Origin: GCA-2728135 sp002728135
Lineage (GTDB): Bacteria > Pseudomonadota > Alphaproteobacteria > UBA828
Direction: 5' to 3'
Assembly (NCBI GenBank): GCA_963997635.1
Contig: CAXEND010000013.1
Coordinates: 3,673 to 67,672 of the forward strand
DNA: 64,000 nucleotides
The translations under genes and the position numbers were made by a program. Below are positions 9,497-18,249 of this stretch, one piece after another (positions within the stretch are counted from its first letter, which is position 1; each line of letters opens with the position of its first letter). The notes under the pieces were generated by a model. The model ran no database searches, was not told the origin of the DNA, and saw only the letters and a program-made list of their open reading frames with translations.

Positions 9497-10792
9497 TTAC
9501 TTTCGTTGATCTAGAGGTGTATAAGGCCTTGAAGGAGATCCAGTATATAACTGACGAGGACGTCCAATCTTTTGCTCAGGATCTTCAATCATTTCCTTCC
9601 ACTGTGCTACCCATCCAACAGTCCTTGCTATGGCAAAAATAACTGTAAAAAGATGTGTAGGAATTCCCATTGCACTTAATATTAAACCCGAATAAAAGTC
9701 TACATTTGGGTATAATTTCCTCTCAACAAAATAGTCATCCTCCAAAGCAATACGCTCAAGCTCCATAGCTATGTCTAACATCGCATTATCGATTCCAAGA
9801 TCATCTAATACCTGATGACAAGTTTGTCGCATAACCTTCGCTCTTGGATCATAATTTTTGTAAACACGATGGCCAAAACCCATAAGGCGAAATGGATCGT
9901 CCTTATCTTTAGCTTTTTTAACAAAAGTAGCAATTTGATCTTTGCTTCCTATCTCCTCTAACATCTGAACAACTGCTTCATTTGCTCCACCGTGTGCTGG
10001 CCCCCAAAGTGTAGCAATACCTGCTGCAATACATGCGTATGGATTAGCACCAGATGATCCAGCGAGTCTAACTGTCGATGTAGAAGCATTTTGTTCATGA
10101 TCGGCGTGCAATATCAAAATTTGATCCATTGCCCTAGCTTGTACTGGATTAATCTCATAGTCTTCACAGGGAACTGCAAACATCATATGAAGAAAATTTT
10201 CTGAATATGTTAAATCATTACGTGGATACACAAAAGGCTGACCAACATTATATTTGTATGCCATAGCTGCTATTGTAGGCATTTTTGCTAATAATCTATG
10301 AGAGGCAATCATTCGGTGATAAGGATCCTGAATATCAGTAGCATCATGATAAAATGCAGCTAAGGCCCCTACAACACCAATCATTACAGCCATTGGATGG
10401 GCATCCCTTCGGAAACCTCTATATAGATAATTTATTTGCTCATGAACCATTGTGTGGTGTGTAATTGTATATTCGAACTTCTGTTTCTCTTGTAAGCTTG
10501 GTAACTCACCATTGAGTAGGAGATAAGAGACTTCTAAAAAATCACTTTTTTCTGCTAATTCTTCTATTGGATACCCTCTATGCAAAAGTATTCCTTGCTC
10601 TCCATCAATATAAGTTATTGCTGATGCACAAGAACCTGTCGCTGTAAAACCTGGATCATAAGTAAAATGTCCAGTTTGCGAATATAATTTTCTTACATCT
10701 ATTACAGAAGGTCCTAGAGTGCCAGATAAGACTGGCAAATCTAGAGCTAAACCTAATTTATCCTCCGATAATTTAAAGCTATTATCTGACAA
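9497..10792 (-). CDS. gltA: Citrate synthase
   Basis: Condenses oxaloacetate and acetyl-CoA to citrate, the entry step of the TCA cycle. It is the 431-residue type II form found in Gram-negative bacteria. Visible motifs are the active-site LHADHEQNAST, the WGPAHGGANE histidine region, GFGHRVYKNYDPRA, and the C-terminal EDPEQKIGRPRQLYTG. The start is TTG, with a clear AGAGG about nine bases upstream on the minus strand. About 205 bases separate it from gltX; that gap is AT-rich and shows no clear feature, so its promoter may lie there. Confidence 0.97.
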   Translation of the reverse strand: MSDNSFKLSEDKLGLALDLPVLSGTLGPSVIDVRKLYSQTGHFTYDPGFTATGSCASAITYIDGEQGILLHRGYPIEELAEKSDFLEVSYLLLNGELPSLQEKQKFEYTITHHTMVHEQINYLYRGFRRDAHPMAVMIGVVGALAAFYHDATDIQDPYHRMIASHRLLAKMPTIAAMAYKYNVGQPFVYPRNDLTYSENFLHMMFAVPCEDYEINPVQARAMDQILILHADHEQNASTSTVRLAGSSGANPYACIAAGIATLWGPAHGGANEAVVQMLEEIGSKDQIATFVKKAKDKDDPFRLMGFGHRVYKNYDPRAKVMRQTCHQVLDDLGIDNAMLDIAMELERIALEDDYFVERKLYPNVDFYSGLILSAMGIPTHLFTVIFAIARTVGWVAQWKEMIEDPEQKIGRPRQLYTGSPSRPYTPLDQRK

Positions 10793-10997
10793 TTTCTTTT
10801 ACCTCTTTGATGATCACTATCGTTGGTCACATAGAATCTTAAAATTCGAGATCACAAAGATTATTTGACACATGATTAAAATCTTTGCTTAAAATTTATT
10901 CTTTAATCTATTAATTAATTATAATAAATAAATCAAAGGACAACATTTAAATATTGAGATTGTATTATACTACAAAGAAGTAAGAAAAACCATAATC

Positions 10998-12401
10998 CTA
11001 TTTCTTAACAGCATCAGAGATCCTTTTTATAACTTCAGACCTACCGAGCACAAAAATAATAGAAAAAATTCCGGGTGATGTGTTTGTCCCAGTGAGTGCA
11101 CTCCTAATTGGCTGTGCAATATTGCCAAGTTTAATATTTTCCTTTTTAACAAAACTCCGTACAATTTCTTCTATATGTTCTTCGCTCCAGTCCTTACACT
11201 CTAAAAATTCATTTGCAATCTTATTGAGAAGAATCTTTGCCTCATTAGTTAGTATTTTTAACGCTTTATCATCATAGGATATAGGTGTTTTTTCAAAAAT
11301 AAAATCAATGGATTCAATTATTTGTATTATTGTATTACTTTTTTGTATTAACTCTGATCTCAGATAGATAAACTTATCTTTATTCTCATCAACAGCTTCT
11401 TTACCCCATTTCAAACAAAGTAATCGGTAACATTCATCTAAAATTTTGGAATGATCTGAACTTCTTATGTAATGACCGTTCATATTAATTAACTTATCTA
11501 AATCAAATCTTGATGGAGATTTACCAATACCATCCAAACTAAACCATTTGATAGCTTGCTCTTGGGAAATCAATTCATCATCACCATGAGACCAACCTAA
11601 ACGCAGAAGATAATTACACATTGCCTCAGGTAAAATTCCCATTTTTTCATAGAAACCTAACTCCACAGAACCATGACGTTTTGATAGTTTTGAACCATCT
11701 GACCCATGAATTAAGGGTATATGAGAGAATTTTGGAGTTTCCCAAGCTAGAGCTTTAAATAGCTGCGTTTGACGGGCTGTATTTGTAAGATGGTCATCTC
11801 CTCTTATAGCATCAGTTATTCCCATGTCATGGTCATCTACCACTACAGAAAGCATATAAGTTGGGCTTCCATCAGCACGCAACAAAACCATATCATCAAC
11901 TTGTTTGTTAGAAATACTAATCTTTCCCTGTACACCGTCATCAAAAATAGTTTCACCCTCAATCAAAGCTTTAAAACGAACTACTGGAGAAATTCCTGGA
12001 GGAGCATCCTGTGGATCTTTATCTCTCCATGTTCCATCATATCTAACAGGGTTTCCTTGTTTACGTGCTTTCTCTCTCATTTCCTCTAACTCAGAGGCAG
12101 TACAATAACATTTATATGCTCTACCTGAGTCCATGAGAAAGCTAACAACCTCTCTATGTCGATTTGCCCTTGAATGTTGGAGGATAGGATCACCATCCCA
12201 TTCAATGCCTAGCCATTTTAGTCCATTAAGTATTTGGGTTATAGCATCATCCGTAGATCGAACTCGGTCAGTATCTTCAATTCTAAGGAGAAACTTACCA
12301 CCGTATCTTTTTGCAAATAGCCAGTTAAAGAGGGCAGTTCTTGCTCCTCCAAGGTGTAAAAATCCTGTGGGAGAAGGGGCAAATCGAGTTACTACAGACA
12401 T
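10998..12401 (-). CDS. gltX: Glutamate--tRNA ligase
   Basis: Charges tRNA-Glu (and tRNA-Gln where the amidotransferase route is used). It is a class I synthetase of 467 residues. The HIGH-type motif is HLGG at residues 16-19, and the KMSKS-type motif is KLSKRHG near residue 240. A C-terminal anticodon-binding helical domain follows. Many alphaproteobacteria have two GltX copies; whether this is the only one cannot be told from here. It lies between lexA and gltA, a conserved setting in the class. Confidence 0.97.
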   Translation of the reverse strand: MSVVTRFAPSPTGFLHLGGARTALFNWLFAKRYGGKFLLRIEDTDRVRSTDDAITQILNGLKWLGIEWDGDPILQHSRANRHREVVSFLMDSGRAYKCYCTASELEEMREKARKQGNPVRYDGTWRDKDPQDAPPGISPVVRFKALIEGETIFDDGVQGKISISNKQVDDMVLLRADGSPTYMLSVVVDDHDMGITDAIRGDDHLTNTARQTQLFKALAWETPKFSHIPLIHGSDGSKLSKRHGSVELGFYEKMGILPEAMCNYLLRLGWSHGDDELISQEQAIKWFSLDGIGKSPSRFDLDKLINMNGHYIRSSDHSKILDECYRLLCLKWGKEAVDENKDKFIYLRSELIQKSNTIIQIIESIDFIFEKTPISYDDKALKILTNEAKILLNKIANEFLECKDWSEEHIEEIVRSFVKKENIKLGNIAQPIRSALTGTNTSPGIFSIIFVLGRSEVIKRISDAVKK

Positions 12402-12492
12402 ATAGTTTATACTTTTATTTTTTAGAGATTGGATGCTATAGAATTAAATTAAATTTAATTTATGATTGAAGGAAAGACTAGTGACTTAATAA

Positions 12493-13215
12493 TTAACAAT
12501 CATATTTTCTTATTATTCCAGCTATGCGTCCTTGAACTTTAACCCTCCCAGGTCCGAAAATACGGGTTTCATGGTTTAAATTTTCAGGTTCTAGAGCAAT
12601 AGATTCTCCCTTACGCCTGATTCTTTTTAGCGTGACCTCATTATCATCAATTAAAGCAACAATAATGCTTCCATTATCAGCCGTATCAGATCTCTGAATA
12701 ATAGCTATATCACCATCAAATATACCTACATCTATCATAGAATCCCCGGCGACCTCTAATGCATAATATTCTCCGGAACCTAGCAAGGTTGAAGGAACGT
12801 CAATACTCTCGGTTTCATCTCTTAATGCTTCTATAGGTAAACCTGCCGCAATGCGACCATAAAGAGGTAAAGATACATTTTCTGGACCTAATGAATCTTG
12901 ATATTCCGCAGAATAATTACTTGTTTCTTTCCCAAACTTTCCTTCTATTACATTATTTGGCAGATCATTTGAATTTAGGGTTTCAGATCCACCTTGGAAA
13001 GATGCAGGCAGTTTTATAACTTCTAAAGCACGAGCTCGGTGAGGTAATCTTCTTAAAAAACCCCTCTCTTCAAGAGCAGATACTAATCTATGGATTCCAG
13101 ATTTTGATTTTAAAGATAATGCAGCTTTCATTTCTTCAAACGAAGGTGCAACTCCATTACTTCTCATATGGGTATCAATATAAACCAATAATTCTAATTG
13201 CTTACGGGTTAACAC
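12493..13215 (-). CDS. lexA: SOS repressor LexA
   Basis: Transcriptional repressor of the DNA-damage response that cleaves itself when RecA is active. I place the start at GTG 13215: it has GGAGG five bases upstream and begins MLTRKQ, the usual LexA start. An upstream ATG at 13227 lacks a ribosome site and adds four residues. With this start the protein has 240 residues. It has an N-terminal winged helix (about residues 1-65), a variable linker, a cleavage site Ala124-Gly125, nucleophile Ser159 in AGDSMID and general base Lys197. A self-regulatory SOS box lies 43 bases upstream. Confidence 0.97.
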   Translation of the reverse strand: MLTRKQLELLVYIDTHMRSNGVAPSFEEMKAALSLKSKSGIHRLVSALEERGFLRRLPHRARALEVIKLPASFQGGSETLNSNDLPNNVIEGKFGKETSNYSAEYQDSLGPENVSLPLYGRIAAGLPIEALRDETESIDVPSTLLGSGEYYALEVAGDSMIDVGIFDGDIAIIQRSDTADNGSIIVALIDDNEVTLKRIRRKGESIALEPENLNHETRIFGPGRVKVQGRIAGIIRKYDC

Positions 13216-13257
13216 AGTTGCCTCCATGCTATGAACAAAACGTAAACTCTTATATCT

Positions 13258-13272
13258 GTTCTACTTTAGTTC
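13258..13272 (-). promoter_or_regulatory. SOS box (LexA operator) upstream of lexA
   Basis: GTTC-N7-GTTC on the plus strand (GAAC-N7-GAAC on the strand of lexA), with a seven-base spacer, 43 bases before the chosen lexA start. The direct repeat GTTC/GAAC with seven bases between is the known LexA operator of alphaproteobacteria, different from the enteric CTG-N10-CAG. Its position implies autorepression. Confidence 0.8.
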
Positions 13273-13332
13273 GCTTAAACCGTCAAGGATAAGAAAAAAT
13301 ATAAAAAGCAGTTAATGTAAAATAAATGAATA

Positions 13333-14556
13333 TTAAATTGTTAGTAATGGCTGATCTAATCTCAAAACTTTTACTAGATCTCCAATTTTTGCTGATGGGG
13401 CATTAGGTTCTCTAATAATTAAACAATCTGATTGTGCTAAATTACTAATCATGGAACTATCTTGCTTATCAAACGGTTCAACTTTTAAAAATTCCCCCTC
13501 AGATATAGTCAACCTCGCCCTTAAATAATCTTGGCGTTCATCATTAGCTTTTAAGGGAGATAATAAATGTGCAGAAGAAAATTCTCTTGAATAATGACAT
13601 TTAACACCAAGCATGGCCTTAATTGCCGGAAGTACAAAAATCTGCGCACAAATTAATGCTGATACAGGATTGCCAGGCAAACCTATAACAATTTTGTCAT
13701 ATAATTTTCCAAACATAATAGGCTTTCCTGGCCTTATAGCTACCTTCCAAAATTCGAAATTAAACCCTGCTAACTCTAGAGCACTTTTCATAAAATCGTG
13801 GTCTCCAACTGATGCCCCACCAGTTGTAATTAATAAATCAGCTCCCTTTGATGCCTCAATTGCTTCAGCGATAGACTTGGGATCATCATCAGCAATTCCA
13901 ATTTGAATTGAATTAGCACCAAAATTTGAGATAGCAGCTGCCAGGGCTGAACCATTAGAACTTATAATTTGGTTTTCTCCAATTTGCTCTCCAGGTAGAA
14001 CTATCTCATTCCCATTAGAAAGAATTGCTACATTTGGCTTTCGAACAACACTAAGCCAAGGAATATTCATCGCCGCCAAGAGGCCTAATGACCTTGGGTT
14101 TACCCAATCACCTTTATGTAAAAGTTTTTCACCATTCTTAAAATCTAAACCGGCAGGACGAATGTAATCACCTTGATCAGCCGTTAAATTAACCGTTACA
14201 TAATCTGCAGATGACATTTTTGAAGTATTTTCTTGAATTACAATACAATTGGCACCAATTGGAACACGAGCTCCTGTAAAAATTCTAACTGCTTCTCCTG
14301 CATTAATTTTCTTTGGAAAATTTTTTCCAGCAGGGATTTCTCCTACAACCTTTATTTTTACTGGCACTTTGTTTACATCTTCAGCTCTTAAAGCGTAACC
14401 ATCCATTGCTGAAACAGGGAAGGGAGGATGGGTCCTCCTAGCTAAAGCATCTTTAGCAAGAACTCTTCCTAGAGAATTCTCTAAACTTATAGTTTCAGCT
14501 GGAAGCAATTCACATGAATTTGATATTCTCTCAAGAGCAGACTTAACTGATATCAT
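13333..14556 (-). CDS. moeA: Molybdopterin molybdenumtransferase MoeA
   Basis: Inserts molybdate into adenylated molybdopterin, the last step of molybdenum cofactor assembly. It has 407 residues from the ATG at 14556. A TTG at 14574, inside moaC, would add six residues, but the ATG has GAAAG at a good distance. Visible motifs are PVSAMDGYALRAEDV near residue 45, FTGARVPIGAN near 96, the MoCF fold with LLITTGGASVGDHDF near 240, and PGKPIMFG and GLPGNPVSA near 275-295. It follows moaC directly and precedes lexA. Confidence 0.96.
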   Translation of the reverse strand: MISVKSALERISNSCELLPAETISLENSLGRVLAKDALARRTHPPFPVSAMDGYALRAEDVNKVPVKIKVVGEIPAGKNFPKKINAGEAVRIFTGARVPIGANCIVIQENTSKMSSADYVTVNLTADQGDYIRPAGLDFKNGEKLLHKGDWVNPRSLGLLAAMNIPWLSVVRKPNVAILSNGNEIVLPGEQIGENQIISSNGSALAAAISNFGANSIQIGIADDDPKSIAEAIEASKGADLLITTGGASVGDHDFMKSALELAGFNFEFWKVAIRPGKPIMFGKLYDKIVIGLPGNPVSALICAQIFVLPAIKAMLGVKCHYSREFSSAHLLSPLKANDERQDYLRARLTISEGEFLKVEPFDKQDSSMISNLAQSDCLIIREPNAPSAKIGDLVKVLRLDQPLLTI

Positions 14557-14560
14557 ATTA

Positions 14561-15061
14561 TTAACTTTCAGCAATTAAGCTATTTGATAATTTATATTCT
14601 TCCGACTTACCACCTGATTTATAAGTTAGCTTTGTATCTGAAATTACCATACTTCTATCAACTGCTTTACACATGTCATAAATTGTTAGAGCTGTTACTG
14701 ACACAGCTACCAATGCCTCCATTTCAACGCCAGTTTTCCCGTCCACTTCACATGAACCTTTAATTTCTATGTAATTATTCTCTTTATCAATTTTGAATTC
14801 AACAGTAATTGAGGAAATATTTAAAGGATGACAAAGGGGAATTAATTGAGAAGTATTTTTAGCAGCCATAATTCCTGCCACTCTGGCAACAGACAGGACA
14901 TCTCCTTTGGGCAAACCTTCCCTTAAGACTAAATCTAGTGTTTCTGGCAACATAGAAACTCTTGAATAAGCATTAGCTATCCTACGAGAAGCTATTTTAT
15001 CACCTACGTTTACCATATTGGCCCTTCCTTGAGAGTCTAAATGGCTCAGTTGTTTATTCAT
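14561..15061 (-). CDS. moaC: Cyclic pyranopterin monophosphate synthase MoaC
   Basis: Works with MoaA to convert GTP into cyclic pyranopterin monophosphate in molybdenum cofactor synthesis. It has 166 residues, full length. Family motifs are LSHLDSQGRANMVNVGDK at the start, the active-site segment LIPLCHPLNI near residue 75 and KTGVEMEALVAVSVT near residue 110. The start ATG has AAGGA upstream. The moaC-moeA pair sits between trpC and lexA, a conserved alphaproteobacterial arrangement. No moaA is present in this window. Confidence 0.97.
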   Translation of the reverse strand: MNKQLSHLDSQGRANMVNVGDKIASRRIANAYSRVSMLPETLDLVLREGLPKGDVLSVARVAGIMAAKNTSQLIPLCHPLNISSITVEFKIDKENNYIEIKGSCEVDGKTGVEMEALVAVSVTALTIYDMCKAVDRSMVISDTKLTYKSGGKSEEYKLSNSLIAES

Positions 15062-15088
15062 TGACTCGTTCCTTTTGGGTCAGACTTT

Positions 15089-15886
15089 CTAATTTTTATT
15101 GCCTAATAATTGGCGTGTCGCTTGGACAAGGTCATTTTGTTTCATTAAGGATTCACCAACTAAAAATCTCCCCACCTTTGAGTGGAGCATCCTTACAATA
15201 TCTTCATTTGAATATATACCGCTCTCAGAAACAACGTCGATTCCTTTAGGTACGAGGGACATTAATCTTTCGGTTGTATTTAAATTTATCTCGAGTGTTT
15301 TTAAATTACGATTATTTATACCAATAAGATCAACATCTAAATCACATGTTCTTTCTAGTTCTCTTTCATCATGAACTTCTACTAAAACACACAAACCAAG
15401 CCTTCTAGCTTCTTTAGACAAATCTGAGGCTAAATAATCATCAATTGCTGCCATGATTAATAAGATACAATCAGCACCTATCGCTCTGGTTTCATAAACC
15501 TGATATGGATCAAGTATGAAATCTTTCCTCAAAATAGGCAATTTTACTGCTTTACGAACATCTATTAAATGTTCGTTATGACCAGAAAAATAATTTCTTT
15601 CCGTCAAAACTGATATGCAACTTGCACCTCCAGTTTCGTACTGTAAAGCAAGGTCTACAGGATCAAAATCATCCCGGATAATACCCCTGCTGGGAGAAGA
15701 TTTCTTTATTTCTGCTATTAACCCGACGCCTCTATCTATAACAGATTCGGATAATATCTTCTTAAAACCTAAGGTATCTGGTGCACATTCTGCATCAGAG
15801 CGTATAGATGAACTAGAAATAGTTTTTTGAATACGTTTTAGTTCTTCAAGTTTATTTGAGCAAATTTGTGATAAAATATTTTTCAC
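15089..15886 (-). CDS. trpC: Indole-3-glycerol phosphate synthase TrpC
   Basis: Closes the indole ring in tryptophan synthesis. It is a TIM barrel of 265 residues. Visible motifs are LIAEIKKSSPSRGII near residue 57, ISVLTERNYFSG near 92, LPILRKDFILDPYQV near 117, LIGINNRNLKTLEIN near 190 and SESGIY near 218. The start is GTG, preceded by AGGAAAAG. It lies 11 bases after trpD in the trpG-trpD-trpC run. trpF, trpB and trpA are not in this window. Confidence 0.97.
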   Translation of the reverse strand: MKNILSQICSNKLEELKRIQKTISSSSIRSDAECAPDTLGFKKILSESVIDRGVGLIAEIKKSSPSRGIIRDDFDPVDLALQYETGGASCISVLTERNYFSGHNEHLIDVRKAVKLPILRKDFILDPYQVYETRAIGADCILLIMAAIDDYLASDLSKEARRLGLCVLVEVHDERELERTCDLDVDLIGINNRNLKTLEINLNTTERLMSLVPKGIDVVSESGIYSNEDIVRMLHSKVGRFLVGESLMKQNDLVQATRQLLGNKN

Positions 15887-15897
15887 GACTGCTTTTC

Positions 15898-16914
15898 CTA
15901 AGACATATTTGAAATTTCAATAAGATGTTCTAATGTTTTTGTTGCTTTTCCACTGTCAATACCATCTGCAGCAATATTAATCCCATCTTTTAAGTCTTTT
16001 GCTATTCCCCCGATCAATAGCATTGCGCCAGCATTTAATAAAACAATGTCTCTTATAGGGTTTTTATATCCACCTAATAAAGCTCTCATCATCTCTGCGT
16101 TTTCCTCAGATGTCCCCCCCTTTAGGTCATCTAATTTAGCACGTGGTATACCAACATCCTCCGGAATCAAACTAAATTGATTAATTTTTCCTTTGTGGAG
16201 CTCCACAATATTTGTGGTATCAGTGGTAGTAATTTCATCAAGACCATCTTCGCCATGAACTACCCAAACACGTTCTGAGCCAAATTTGCTTAAAACCCTA
16301 GCCATAGGCTCTAACCATTTTTTGTCATATACACCAATAAGCTGGAACTTTGTATCTGCCGGATTTGAGAGTGGCCCCAAAAGGTTAAAGATTGTCCTTG
16401 TTCCGAGATCAACTCTCGTTGAAGCTACATTTTTCATAGCAAGATGATGTCTAGGAGCATATATAAACCCGATACCTGTTTTTTTTATGCAATTTTCAAT
16501 AATTCTCACCTCAGTTTCAGTATTAACTCCTAAAGCTGATAGAATATCAGCAGAACCAGATTTAGATGTTAGAGCCTTATTCCCGTGCTTAGCCACTACA
16601 AGACCCGAGGCCGCTACAACTATAGCCGATGCAGTACTTATGTTGAAAGTTCCACTAGCGTCACCTCCAGTGCCAGCTGTATCAACAGCACCTTCTGGAA
16701 CATTTACTTTTACTGAACGTTCACGCATAATTCGCACACCTCCAGTAAGTTCATCTATAGTTTCACCTCTGACTCTAAGTGCGAGTAAAAGCCCGCCCAT
16801 TTGTGATGGCGTTAGCTCCCCTGCCATCATATTATCAAATATAAAGGCAGACTCATCTTCAGAAAGATAAGCACCACTTCCTACTATATTAAGCAATCTC
16901 TTAATTTCAGACAC
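15898..16914 (-). CDS. trpD: Anthranilate phosphoribosyltransferase TrpD
   Basis: Transfers phosphoribose from PRPP to anthranilate. It has 338 residues, typical length. The PRPP and anthranilate sites are visible as DTAGTGGDASGTFNIST near residue 80, KHGNKALTSKSGSAD near 108, and FNLLGPLSNPA near 176. The start is GTG with GAGAG upstream. It follows trpG by 21 bases. It is an independent protein, not fused to TrpG or TrpC. Confidence 0.97.
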   Translation of the reverse strand: MSEIKRLLNIVGSGAYLSEDESAFIFDNMMAGELTPSQMGGLLLALRVRGETIDELTGGVRIMRERSVKVNVPEGAVDTAGTGGDASGTFNISTASAIVVAASGLVVAKHGNKALTSKSGSADILSALGVNTETEVRIIENCIKKTGIGFIYAPRHHLAMKNVASTRVDLGTRTIFNLLGPLSNPADTKFQLIGVYDKKWLEPMARVLSKFGSERVWVVHGEDGLDEITTTDTTNIVELHKGKINQFSLIPEDVGIPRAKLDDLKGGTSEENAEMMRALLGGYKNPIRDIVLLNAGAMLLIGGIAKDLKDGINIAADGIDSGKATKTLEHLIEISNMS

Positions 16915-16935
16915 CGATTATCTCTCATATAGTTT

Positions 16936-17502
16936 TTATAAAATATTTAAAAAGTTTTTTAGTAAATCATGACCATGTTCACTAGCAATACTCTCAGGGT
17001 GAAATTGCACACCGTGGATTTCATATTTTTTATGGGATACTCCCATAATAATACCATCAGAAGTCTGAGCTGTTATTTTTAAATCATCTGGTAGACTTTC
17101 TCTTTCTATAATCAAAGAGTGATATCGAGTTGCTGAAAATGGAGAAGGCAAACCTTTAAATATTCCAGATTCATCATGATGAATAAGACTTAATTTTCCA
17201 TGTACTGGTGCGTCTGCACGAGTTATAATTCCGCCAAATGCCTGTCCAATAGATTGATGCCCCAAACAAACACCTAGGACTGGGATAAGACCTGAAATAT
17301 TATTTAATAAATCAACACATATACCAGCCCGGCTAGGGTCAGATGGCCCAGGTGAGATAATGATTCCGCTTGGATTTAACTTAATTGCATCATTTACTGA
17401 AATCTCATCGTTACGATAGACTTTAACTAGTTGACCAAGTTCACCAAAATAATGAACCAAGTTATATGTAAAACTATCATAGTTATCTATAAGTAAGAGC
17501 AT
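16936..17502 (-). CDS. trpG: Anthranilate synthase glutamine amidotransferase subunit TrpG
   Basis: Supplies ammonia from glutamine to TrpE. It is a class I amidotransferase of 188 residues. The catalytic triad is Cys79 in GVCLGHQ with His168 and Glu170 in QFHPES. The oxyanion segment SPGPSDP lies near residue 50. It heads the trpG-trpD-trpC-moaC-moeA run. Its partner trpE lies about 1.6 kb away beyond two genes of opposite strand. Confidence 0.97.
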   Translation of the reverse strand: MLLLIDNYDSFTYNLVHYFGELGQLVKVYRNDEISVNDAIKLNPSGIIISPGPSDPSRAGICVDLLNNISGLIPVLGVCLGHQSIGQAFGGIITRADAPVHGKLSLIHHDESGIFKGLPSPFSATRYHSLIIERESLPDDLKITAQTSDGIIMGVSHKKYEIHGVQFHPESIASEHGHDLLKNFLNIL

Positions 17503-17568
17503 TATGACTAGCCTGAAAAAACAAAAGTAGTTAGTTAATATACATTAAAAATGGTATGTGAACCAATA

Positions 17569-17596
17569 AACAATTGTTAACCATAACAATTAACAA
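17569..17596. promoter_or_regulatory. Cluster of overlapping TTGTTA/TAACAA inverted repeats
   Basis: In the 126-base divergent gap between trpG and the methyltransferase gene lies a palindrome AACAATTGTT (17569-17578). It is followed by TTGTTA-ACCA-TAACAA (17574-17589) and a further TTAACAA (17590-17596). Such overlapping half-sites between divergent genes often bind a regulator. No protein can be named from this, and AT-rich DNA makes short palindromes more likely by chance. Confidence 0.35.
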
Positions 17597-17628
17597 ATAA
17601 GAAACTTGCTTCATAAGGTTAGGTAATT

Positions 17629-18249
17629 TTGTCAAACAGTAAATATAAAAATATTGCTTTGGCATATGATTTTTTGGATTGGCCATTTGAATATTTTCGT
17701 TACAAAGCAATAAGAAAGAATATTTTTTCTGGGCTTAGCGGGCATATTCTTGATGCTGGTATTGGAACAGGACGAAATATAATCTTTTATCCCAAAAACT
17801 CTAATGTTATTGGAATAGATAATAGCACTCAAATGCTAAAAATAAGCGAGAAACGACTAAGTAATACTAATTCAGATAATATTACATTAGTAGCAAACGA
17901 TGTTCAATCTTGTGCATTTAGGAGTAATACTTTTGATTCAATAGTTGTTACTTTTATGTTTTGCACTTTGAATAAAGAGCAACAGTTAGAAGCACTAAAA
18001 GAACTTCATAGAGTTTTAAAACCTAACGGTATTATCAAAATTCTTGATTATAATTATTCTCAGATACCAATTCGTAAACTTATAATGAAAATTTGGGCAC
18101 CTTGGGTATATCTAGCTTATGGGGCTGGGTTTAATAGAGCACTAGACATAAACACAATTAAAGGATCTGGATTAAAAAAAACTTCCCAACATTTTGTATA
18201 CAAAGATATGATCAGTATTTCAACTTTTGAAACCTCAAATGAAAACTAA
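17629..18249 (+). CDS. Class I SAM-dependent methyltransferase
   Basis: A Rossmann-fold methyltransferase of 206 residues. Motif I is LDAGIGTGRN near residues 41-50, the acidic residue after strand 2 is in IGIDNS, and motif IV/post-motif segments are visible (FMFCTL, LHRVLKPNG). The general pattern resembles UbiE/PmtA-type enzymes, which act on lipids or quinones. The C-terminal part has hydrophobic stretches that could contact membrane. The substrate cannot be named. The start is TTG with AAGG and AGG upstream. It lies between trpG and trpE on the opposite strand, which suggests insertion into the trp region. Confidence 0.8.
   Translation: MSNSKYKNIALAYDFLDWPFEYFRYKAIRKNIFSGLSGHILDAGIGTGRNIIFYPKNSNVIGIDNSTQMLKISEKRLSNTNSDNITLVANDVQSCAFRSNTFDSIVVTFMFCTLNKEQQLEALKELHRVLKPNGIIKILDYNYSQIPIRKLIMKIWAPWVYLAYGAGFNRALDINTIKGSGLKKTSQHFVYKDMISISTFETSNEN

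Noticed and set aside
11769..12405. Several plus-strand frames of 67-106 codons across gltX
   Set aside because: They lie antisense to the conserved catalytic core of gltX and show no motif.
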